DNA of 64,000 bases from Prauserella halophila (GTDB lineage: Bacteria > Actinomycetota > Actinomycetes > Mycobacteriales > Pseudonocardiaceae). The stretch covers positions 62,001 through 126,000 of the forward strand of contig NZ_JAMTCQ010000008.1 of the NCBI RefSeq assembly GCF_024171895.1, given 5' to 3'. The notes beneath the pieces were generated by a model, which saw only the letters and a program-made list of their open reading frames with translations, searched no databases and had not been told where the DNA came from. Both the position numbers and the translations under genes were made by a program. This document shows positions 58,181-64,000 of the stretch, in pieces. The stretch's first letter is position 1. Each line of letters begins with the position of its first letter.

Positions 58181-59101
58181 GTGTCCCCCGTCAGCACCGA
58201 GTCTTCCACCGGAACCGAGATCGTCGAACCGCTCGCCGACGGCATGACCCGCACCTGGCAGGTCGACGACGTGGTCGTCGACACGACGACCGCGTTCCAG
58301 CACGTCCTGATCGGCCGTACCGCCCAGGGCCTCACCCTGTTCTGCGACGACGAACGCCAGAGCGCCGACGCCACCCAGCTCGTCTACCACGAGGCGCTGG
58401 CCGTGCCGCCGCTGCTACTGGCCGATCGGGTGGAGTCCGTCCTGATCATTGGTTCGAGCGAGGGTGTCGCGAGCGCGATGGCCGTCGCCCACGGAGCGGA
58501 GCTGGTGGACCACGTCGACATCGACGCCGAGACCGTGCGCCTGTGCGCGCAGCACCTTCCCTACGGCTACACGGAGGCCGAGCTGACCGCGGCCGAGGCC
58601 CACGAGGGGCCCGTCCGGATGCATTACCGCGACGGCTTCGACTTCCTGGCCACGGCCGAGTCGGCGGGCACCCGCTACGACGTCGTGCTGATCGACCTGC
58701 CCGACGAGAGCGAAGACCCCGAGGCCCAGCACAACCGCCTCTACGAAGCAGATTTCCTGCGCCGGTGCGCGCAGCTGCTCGCACCCGGCGGCGTGGTGAC
58801 GTGCCAGGGCGGCTGCCCGACGATGTGGCGGAACCGCACGCTCGTCACCGCGTGGCGACGGTTCACCGAGGCGTTCAGCACCGCCGTCTACTACGGCTCC
58901 GACGAGCACGAATGGGCGTTCCTGTCGGGCAGGATCGACCGTATCGACGACGCCGTGACCACCATGCAGGGCCGGCTCGCCGGCATCACCGCGGGTGGCG
59001 CGGGCTACCTGCCCGAGTCGATCGACGCCGAGGCACTGCAGGGCAACACCGTGCCCCCGCACGCGGTACGGGCGTCGGTCAGAGCTTCTTCCCCGCAATG
59101 A
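58181..59101 (+). CDS. Spermidine-synthase-like aminopropyltransferase (divergent)
   Basis: 306 residues from GTG 58181, with AGGAGG overlapping the speD end. Rossmann methyltransferase-like fold of the SpeE family: ERQSADATQLVYHEALAVPP, then the nucleotide loop VLIIGSSEGVASA in place of the usual GGGDG, DHVDIDAETV, and DVVLIDLPDESEDPEAQHNR where canonical enzymes have DSTDP. YEADFLRRCAQLLAPGGV follows. The altered loops suggest a different acceptor or a less usual polyamine. Ends 23 bp inside the convergent DUF3817 gene. Confidence 0.82.
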   Translation: MSPVSTESSTGTEIVEPLADGMTRTWQVDDVVVDTTTAFQHVLIGRTAQGLTLFCDDERQSADATQLVYHEALAVPPLLLADRVESVLIIGSSEGVASAMAVAHGAELVDHVDIDAETVRLCAQHLPYGYTEAELTAAEAHEGPVRMHYRDGFDFLATAESAGTRYDVVLIDLPDESEDPEAQHNRLYEADFLRRCAQLLAPGGVVTCQGGCPTMWRNRTLVTAWRRFTEAFSTAVYYGSDEHEWAFLSGRIDRIDDAVTTMQGRLAGITAGGAGYLPESIDAEALQGNTVPPHAVRASVRASSPQ

Positions 59102-59471
59102 CATGCTGGTGGACCTTGCGCTCGACCCAGAACGACAGCAGGGGCACGCACCCGGCCAGCAGCACGCCGATCGTCCCCTTCACCGACCAACGGGCCTTGA
59201 GCGCAAGGTCCACCGCCAGCACCAGGTAGATCATGTAGACGACCCCGTGGATCGGCGAGTACACCGCCGAGGGCCCGGCGTTGTCGAAGCCGTAGCGGAT
59301 CACCATCACGACCACCAGTCCCAGCAGGCCGATGCCGGTGGCGAAGGCGGCGACGCGGAACCGGGCCAGCGGGCCCCGCAACGCTTCCGGAGCCCGGCCG
59401 GCAGTGCTGGTCGCATTGTCAGTGGCGCTCGCGTTGTTCCCGCCGTCGGCGTCGCGGTCGGTCGTCACCAT
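59079..59471 (-). CDS. DUF3817 integral membrane protein
   Basis: 130 residues from ATG 59471. Disordered polar N-terminus, then RFRVAAFATGIGLLGLVVVM, the conserved YSPIHGVVYMIYLVLAVDLA and a third hydrophobic segment GTIGVLLAGCVPLLSFW ending ERKVHQHV, giving three TM helices. DUF3817 function is unknown. Its 3' end overlaps that of the aminopropyltransferase gene by 23 bp. Probably co-transcribed with the upstream membrane protein gene (4 bp gap). Confidence 0.85.
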   Translation of the reverse strand: MVTTDRDADGGNNASATDNATSTAGRAPEALRGPLARFRVAAFATGIGLLGLVVVMVIRYGFDNAGPSAVYSPIHGVVYMIYLVLAVDLALKARWSVKGTIGVLLAGCVPLLSFWVERKVHQHVIAGKKL

Positions 59472-59475
59472 GTCG

Positions 59476-59916
59476 TCACTTCACCTCGTGATCACGTGCG
59501 TAGAGCTCGGCCAGGTACCGGTTGTACGCGGCCAGCTCGGCGTCGGCGGGGTCTTCGGAATCGCCGCTGTCGCCACGGTATCCGCCGTCACCGCCGTGGC
59601 CGCCGTCAGTGCTGTGGCCGGTGTCAGTGCTGTGGCCGCCGTCAGTGCTGTGGCCGGCGCCGGAGGACTCGGCACCGGATGCGCCGGCGGACTCCTCGCC
59701 GGATCTGCGGCTCAGTACCCGCCACCGCCACACCATGAATGCGGGGAACAACCCGAACAGTGGCCACTGCAGCACGTAACCGAGGTTCTGGAACGTCCCG
59801 CCTGCGGACGAGAACCGGTCCCACTGCCACCAGGCCAAGCCGAAGCAGACCACCATCGCCGCCAGGCAGAGCGCCGTGAGGCCCACGGCGCGGCCGGTGA
59901 CGGAGCGGGGATTCAC
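59476..59916 (-). CDS. Membrane protein with GHSTDGG repeats
   Basis: 146 residues from GTG 59916. Two TM helices near the N-terminus (AVGLTALCLAAMVVCFGLAW and VLQWPLFGLFPAFMVWRWR) are followed by a hydrophilic tail with imperfect repeats GHSTDGG/GHSTDTG/GHGGDGG and a charged end (AYNRYLAELYARDHEVK). The conserved end and partner DUF3817 gene suggest a paired membrane unit of unknown function. Confidence 0.72.
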   Translation of the reverse strand: MNPRSVTGRAVGLTALCLAAMVVCFGLAWWQWDRFSSAGGTFQNLGYVLQWPLFGLFPAFMVWRWRVLSRRSGEESAGASGAESSGAGHSTDGGHSTDTGHSTDGGHGGDGGYRGDSGDSEDPADAELAAYNRYLAELYARDHEVK

Positions 59917-60009
59917 CCTTCCGACGCTAGCACCCGTGCGATCGCGATCGCGGTCACACACCCGGTGCGCGCGGCCGCACGAGCGTGCCCGTCGCCACCG
60001 GCTCGGCCC

Positions 60010-60918
60010 TCAGCCCTGGGCTCCCGCGGCCTGTGCGGCGTAGCCGTCCGCGAGGCCGAACACCTTCTGCGCGTACTCCACCGAATTGTTGTAGGACATG
60101 ATCCCGGCCCACCAGCCGTCGGCTCCGGACATGTCACGCCCACCGGCGCACAGATACCGCGCCGCGGTGACCGCCGCATCGTCGATCTGCTGCGGGTCGG
60201 CCCGCCCGTCGCCGTTGCCGTCGCCGGCATGGCGCACCCACGTACTCGGAATGAACTGCATCGGGCCGACGGCCCGATCGTGCCGGGAATCGCCGTCGAG
60301 GCGCCCGCCGTCGGTGTCGGTGATGCTGCGTACGCCCGGAGCGCCGTTGAGCGGTACGCCGATGATCGGGGACGAGGGCCTGCCGTCCTCCTGCAGCACG
60401 GCGCCGCCGTAACGCCCGTGGTCGGATTCGACGCGGCCGATACCGGCCAGCGTCGCCCACGAGACACGGCACCCGGGCCGGTGCTCGCGCATCGCGAGCT
60501 CGGCCTGGCCGTAGGCACGCAGCGCGCGGGCGGGCACGCCGGTGACCGCCGCGGTGCGTTCGGCCCAGGCGTCGAGCGAATCCGCGGGGCGCTGCCGGCC
60601 ACCGCCGCTGCTCGCACCCGGGTCCGGCTGCGATTCGGGTTCCGGTTCCGGTTCCACCGACACCTCCTCGGCGGGCGCCGCGGAGCCGGGAGTCACGCTC
60701 GCCGGTTCGATCTCCCGCGCGGGTACGTCCGTCGTCGTGGGACTCGCCTCCGGGGTGGCCGCGCCGGCCACCAGCCAGACACCGCCCGCACCGACGGCCA
60801 GCACGAGAAGGACGGCGCCGAGCCGCGCCGCCACGGGCCTCAGCACCGGCACCACCCTCAGCACCGACACCACGAAGCCACGGTGCTGTCCACCGTCGCC
60901 GGTTCCCGCTACGCGCAC
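60010..60918 (-). CDS. Secreted lytic transglycosylase
   Basis: 302 residues from GTG 60918. An N-terminal TM/signal anchor (LGAVLLVLAVGAGGVWLVAG, residues 33-52), a Pro/Glu/Ser linker, then an MltB-type SLT domain with catalytic Glu164 in GIGRVESDHGRYGG, and the conserved DRAVGPMQFIPSTW, DGNGDGRADP and IMSYNNSVEYAQKV blocks. It cleaves peptidoglycan glycan strands outside the membrane. Confidence 0.88.
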   Translation of the reverse strand: MRVAGTGDGGQHRGFVVSVLRVVPVLRPVAARLGAVLLVLAVGAGGVWLVAGAATPEASPTTTDVPAREIEPASVTPGSAAPAEEVSVEPEPEPESQPDPGASSGGGRQRPADSLDAWAERTAAVTGVPARALRAYGQAELAMREHRPGCRVSWATLAGIGRVESDHGRYGGAVLQEDGRPSSPIIGVPLNGAPGVRSITDTDGGRLDGDSRHDRAVGPMQFIPSTWVRHAGDGNGDGRADPQQIDDAAVTAARYLCAGGRDMSGADGWWAGIMSYNNSVEYAQKVFGLADGYAAQAAGAQG

Positions 60919-61117
60919 CGCCTGGCCCTTCCCTGTGCCGATCCACCCGTGGGGCTAACGAACGGAGGCACCGTAACGTTACGCCCGTCCGGTGACGGCG
61001 CGGGCACGCCGGGACGAGGTCACCGTGCGACCCGTACGGCGCCGGGCCGCACGGGTCACAGGCGCCGGGTCACACGACGGATCCGGCCGCGCGGCCGGAG
61101 AACCGCCGGGACCGGGC

Positions 61118-61621
61118 TCAGCTCGCGGCGTCGCGGCGCTGCCGCGCCAGGCGGGCCACACACCAGGCGGGAGCGCTGCCCCGCCGGAGGTGTTCGAGGA
61201 CCGTGAGCGGCCCGAGCCACTTGGCGAGATCGTCCGGGGCCAGCCCCGCCGCGCGGTAGTCCAGCGCCCGCTGGTCGAGCGGGCTGATGCCGGCATCCCA
61301 CCAGGCCTCTGCCTCCCGGACGTCACCGACCATCTGCCACCATCCCGCGGCGGCGACGAGGAGCTCGTCGGGAGCGTCCGGCAGACGGTCCCGCATGGCG
61401 TCCAGATAGGTGGTGTCGGCGGTCTCGAGGGTCGACCACGCGCCGGCGCCCGCCGCGCCTCGCTGGCCGGGAATCCCGGGGGTCTGCGGGGAGTTCTGCG
61501 GAGTCTGCGGGGCCTCGGCGAGCCAGGACGTGGCGATGCGGTGCGCCTCGGCCTCCTCGGCGCTCTGCTCACGCTCAGAGGTCCACTGCTGGATGACCGC
61601 GTCAACGCCGGGGTCGTGCAT
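61118..61621 (-). CDS. Hypothetical protein
   Basis: 167 residues, ATG 61621 with a strong RBS (GAAGGAGG). Acidic-helical N-terminus (VIQQWTSEREQSAEEAEAHR), a Pro/Gly/Gln-rich middle, then a Trp-rich region (AAAGWWQMVGDVREAEAWWD) and a basic end. No signal peptide or TM. No family recognised; the strong RBS and codon usage support a real gene. Confidence 0.6.
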   Translation of the reverse strand: MHDPGVDAVIQQWTSEREQSAEEAEAHRIATSWLAEAPQTPQNSPQTPGIPGQRGAAGAGAWSTLETADTTYLDAMRDRLPDAPDELLVAAAGWWQMVGDVREAEAWWDAGISPLDQRALDYRAAGLAPDDLAKWLGPLTVLEHLRRGSAPAWCVARLARQRRDAAS

Positions 61622-62050
61622 CCCTGCCTCCTTCTGCAACGCACATCGGAGTCGATTGCGGAAAGGTCGATTGCGGAAAGACTGTCGAGCAGCCCTGCTT
61701 CGCGAGCGACGCCGTTCCCGAACGACGTGTCACGAGCAACGCTGCGGTGCAAAGCCGCCGGGGCGATGGGAATCGTCCCGATCACGCAATGTGAGCACCG
61801 TAGGAGAGCGACTCGGGTCCACGCCAGACCCTCTCGGCAACCGATTCGTTGACCTGCGACTCAAGGCCAGGAATCCACCCGGATGGTCCAGTCCGCACGT
61901 CGAGAAAGCCGCGAATGCACGCTGTGTGATCGCATTCTTCGGGTGGTCACGACGCTTTGCCGGTGCCGGGTTTCCGGCACCGGACGAGGAACTGTCCATA
62001 TGGTGGATGCTGCGGCGTAACCGTCAGGAAAAGATGCTGCGGCGTAACCG
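61622..62050. other. Non-coding stretch with tandem duplications
   Basis: No supported gene in 429 bp. A perfect 15-bp tandem duplication GTCGATTGCGGAAAG lies at 61651-61680, just upstream of the hypothetical gene and possibly in its promoter. The right end enters the 27-bp duplication at 62006. Confidence 0.5.
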
Positions 62051-62059
62051 TCAGGAAAA
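62006..62059. repeat. 27-bp perfect tandem duplication at the 3' end of a small gene
   Basis: Two identical copies at 62006-62032 and 62033-62059. The second copy includes the last codons and stop (62051-62053) of the 55-residue membrane protein gene, the first repeats them downstream. Confidence 0.95.
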
Positions 62060-62218
62060 GAGGCGCTCCACGAAGGTCACGAGTGCTTGGGCGCCGTCTC
62101 CGAGCCAGCTCAGGGCGGTCTGCACGGCCTCGGCCGACTCGGTGGGCTTGCTGATCAACAGGAACAGAACGAGAGCGACGACGCCGAATATGAGGAATTT
62201 CTTGAGTCCCGGTGACAT
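62051..62218 (-). CDS. Small single-TM membrane protein
   Basis: 55 residues from ATG 62218: MSPGLKK, then a hydrophobic helix FLIFGVVALVLFLLI (residues about 8-22), SKPTESAEAV and an amphipathic C-terminus (LSWLGDGAQALVTFVERLF). The short basic start, single helix and periodic hydrophobicity mark a real small protein; similar small proteins are common in actinobacteria. Function unknown. Its stop codon lies in the tandem duplication described separately. Confidence 0.7.
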   Translation of the reverse strand: MSPGLKKFLIFGVVALVLFLLISKPTESAEAVQTALSWLGDGAQALVTFVERLFS

Positions 62219-62626
62219 CGCTCCACTCAATTCTTCACATCGGCGGCCGGCCAGGTCTCACGCCGGTTCCGCCACGTCCGGACCGCACGGGGTGACAGCC
62301 CGATGAACGCCGGTGAGCCGCACGCGCTCACGCGGCTCATTCAACCTCATCTGCACCGGGCCGTGGGCCACCCAACCGGTTCCCACACGAACGGCGGAAT
62401 CCGGTTACACAACGCATCCATGACTGACACGTACGGGTGGCACCGTAGAAGAACAACGCTCACGGCAGGCGCAACGACACGCCGCGCATCGTGCCCGATT
62501 CCCGGTCCCGCCGGCCAGTGGGACCGGGAACCTGCCGCGGGCCCCACCGATCGCCGGCGAGGCCCGCGGCCGATCACCGCGGCCGTGCAGCCGTCACCCC
62601 GCCGTGCAGCCCTCGCGCGGATCTCG
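62219..62626. other. 408-bp intergenic region
   Basis: No gene supported between the small membrane protein start and the racemase stop. A GC-rich zone near 62510-62620 has short direct repeats (GCCGTGCAGCC twice) and could form a terminator for the racemase transcript; no clean hairpin was found. Confidence 0.45.
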
Positions 62627-63769
62627 TCACGCGATGGCCCCGCCGTCCCGCAGCGCGGTGATGGCGGCGTCGTCGTACCCGAATTCGGCGAGCACCTCGG
62701 CCGTGTCCGTACCCTGCTCGTGCGGCGCCTCCGGGTGCGGCGCGGGCGTACGGTCGAACTTCGGTCCCGGCGCGGGCTGCACGGTCCCGCCGACGTCGGC
62801 GAACGTCCCGCGCGCGATGTTGTGCGGGTGCTCGGCGGCTTCCTCCGGCGTGAGCACCGGCGTCAGGCAGGCATCCGTGCCCTCGGCCTTGGCGACCAGC
62901 TCGTCGCGCGAGTACTGCCCGATCGCCTCGGTGAGGATCTCGCGCAGCGCCGGCCACTGCGACTGGTCCAGGTGTACCGGCAGTGACGCGGCGTCGAGGT
63001 CGAGCACCTCCACCAGCGCGGCCCAGAACCGCATCTCGATCGCGCCCACGGCCACGTACCTGCCGTCGGCGCAGGCGTAGGTGTCGTAGAACGGCGCACC
63101 ACCGTCGAGGAGGTTCTCGCCCCGCTCGCCGCCCCAGGCCCCCGCAGCCTTCATGCCGTACAGCTGCGTGGTCAGCAGGGCGGAACCGTCCACCATGGAG
63201 GCGTCGACCACCTGTCCCTGACCGGAGGACGTGCGCTCGTGGAGCGCCGCGAGCACGCCCATCGCCAGGTACAGCCCACCGCCGCCGAAGTCGCCGAGGT
63301 AGTTCACCGGCGCCACCGGCTTCTCCCCCGCCCTGCCGATGGTGGCCAAGGCTCCGGAGAGCCCGATGTAGTTGATGTCGTGCCCGGCCACCGGCGCCAG
63401 CGGACCGTCCTGGCCCCACCCGGTGATGCGCCCGTACACGAGCCGCGGGTTCCGCGCGTGCACCTGCTCCGGTCCCAGTCCGCGGCGTTCGGCGACGCCG
63501 GGCCGGAAGCCTTCGATCAGCACATCGGCGCGCTGCGCCAGCGACAGCACCACCTCGGCACCCTCCGGCGTTCTGGTGTCGACCCCGATGGTGCGGCGGC
63601 TGCGGGTGAGGGGGTCGTCCGGGATGCCGAGCACGTCCGCTCCCGGGTTCGCCCGATCCACGCGCACGACGTCGGCACCGAGATCGGCCAGCATCGTGCA
63701 CGCGAACGGAGCCGGCGCCAGGCCGGCGAGTTCGATCACCTTCAGGCCACCGAGAGGCCCAGTGTTCAT
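62627..63769 (-). CDS. mcr: Alpha-methylacyl-CoA racemase (CaiB/BaiF family III)
   Basis: 380 residues from ATG 63769. GLKVIELAGLAPAPFACTML at the N-terminus, GQDGPLAPVAGHDINYIGLS and YLGDFGGGG. Catalytic residues of mycobacterial MCR (His126, Asp156, Glu241) correspond to His130, Asp160 and Glu245 here, a constant offset of four. It epimerises 2-methyl-branched acyl-CoA such as 25R/25S sterol-derived intermediates or pristanoyl-CoA. Downstream of, and co-directional with, an acyl-CoA dehydrogenase gene, so branched acyl-CoA oxidation is likely. No KstR site is visible. Confidence 0.9.
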   Translation of the reverse strand: MNTGPLGGLKVIELAGLAPAPFACTMLADLGADVVRVDRANPGADVLGIPDDPLTRSRRTIGVDTRTPEGAEVVLSLAQRADVLIEGFRPGVAERRGLGPEQVHARNPRLVYGRITGWGQDGPLAPVAGHDINYIGLSGALATIGRAGEKPVAPVNYLGDFGGGGLYLAMGVLAALHERTSSGQGQVVDASMVDGSALLTTQLYGMKAAGAWGGERGENLLDGGAPFYDTYACADGRYVAVGAIEMRFWAALVEVLDLDAASLPVHLDQSQWPALREILTEAIGQYSRDELVAKAEGTDACLTPVLTPEEAAEHPHNIARGTFADVGGTVQPAPGPKFDRTPAPHPEAPHEQGTDTAEVLAEFGYDDAAITALRDGGAIA

Positions 63770-63816
63770 GGATGTCCCCTTTCCGCCCTCCGCGGGCGGG
63801 TTCGCTCCACGCCGGG

Positions 63817-64000
63817 TCACAGCGTCCGGGAGATGATGTCCTTCATGATCTCGCTGGTGCCGCCGAAGATCCGCGAGATGCGCATGTCCGCCCAGGCGCG
63901 CGCGACCGGGTACTCGGTCATGTAGCCGTAGCCGCCGAAGAGCTGCACGCAGTCGTCGATGACGCGGTTGGCGCGCTCGGTGGTCCACAGTTTCGCCATC
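63817..64000 (-). CDS. Acyl-CoA dehydrogenase, C-terminal part (cut by window end)
   Basis: About 61 residues of the C-terminal ACAD domain: LWTTERANRVIDDCVQLFGG, YGYMTEYPVARAWADMR, RISRIFGGTSEIMKDIISRTL. The FGGYGYMTEYPVAR and GGTSEIMK blocks hold FAD and substrate contacts. The gene continues right of the window. Runs 47 bp ahead of the racemase gene. Confidence 0.88.
   Translation of the reverse strand, partial: MAKLWTTERANRVIDDCVQLFGGYGYMTEYPVARAWADMRISRIFGGTSEIMKDIISRTL

Overview
The window is high-GC actinobacterial chromosome. Its gene content (a KstR-controlled sterol catabolic locus, a cvn conservon, a SigB-type group 2 sigma factor, a fused isobutyryl-CoA mutase and several actinobacteria-specific DUF membrane proteins) fits a Pseudonocardiales-type actinomycete such as the Amycolatopsis/Saccharomonospora/Prauserella group. 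That taxonomic guess is inference; no rRNA or tRNA gene is present to settle it.

Layout. (1) 1-10028 is housekeeping: the 3' part of a pseudouridine-5'-phosphate glycosidase with a PfkB sugar kinase, a DUF3099 membrane protein, a methyltransferase-dtd pair, sigB behind a strong SigH/SigR-type promoter, class I fumarase, an SRPBCC protein, a lipoprotein and an APC permease. (2) 10016-14058 is a compact foreign-looking cassette of three translationally coupled genes (NrtR-like Nudix/winged-helix regulator, MTAN-like nucleosidase with a Gln/Gly beta-motif tail and helical C-terminus, helical four-TM membrane protein). It is bounded by 39-bp direct repeats (38/39 identical) that duplicate the overlapping 3' ends of the permease and the nitronate monooxygenase gene. 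There is no recombinase inside. It is the best candidate for an undescribed system, probably defence or stress signalling.

(3) 14010-43717 is the sterol locus. Ten 14-bp KstR-type palindromes sit in front of nearly every transcription unit and kstR itself lies at the right end. Modules: fadD19/echA19 and DUF35-ltp4-ltp3 (side-chain activation and removal, C24-branched sterols), cyp125 (C26 oxidation), fadA5 (thiolysis), hsaA-D-C-B plus an SDR (A/B-ring cleavage), kshA-Cys protein-kshB-MaoC hydratase (9-alpha-hydroxylation), chsE1-chsE2-chsH2-chsH1-ltp2 (the igr-type operon that removes the last propionyl unit), an esterase, and fadE34 divergent from kstR. Together they convert sterol side chains and rings A/B to CoA thioesters; the HIP-degradation genes, kstD and mce4 are not in this window.

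(4) 43893-64000 is mixed: an XRE/TPR-like regulator, an F420-type LLM oxidoreductase, icmF, a complete cvnABCD conservon with a very long repetitive CvnA tail, a three-gene polyamine operon with a divergent aminopropyltransferase, envelope and membrane proteins including one 55-residue protein, an alpha-methylacyl-CoA racemase, and the 3' end of an acyl-CoA dehydrogenase cut by the window edge. Short perfect tandem duplications recur in non-coding and low-complexity coding sequence throughout.
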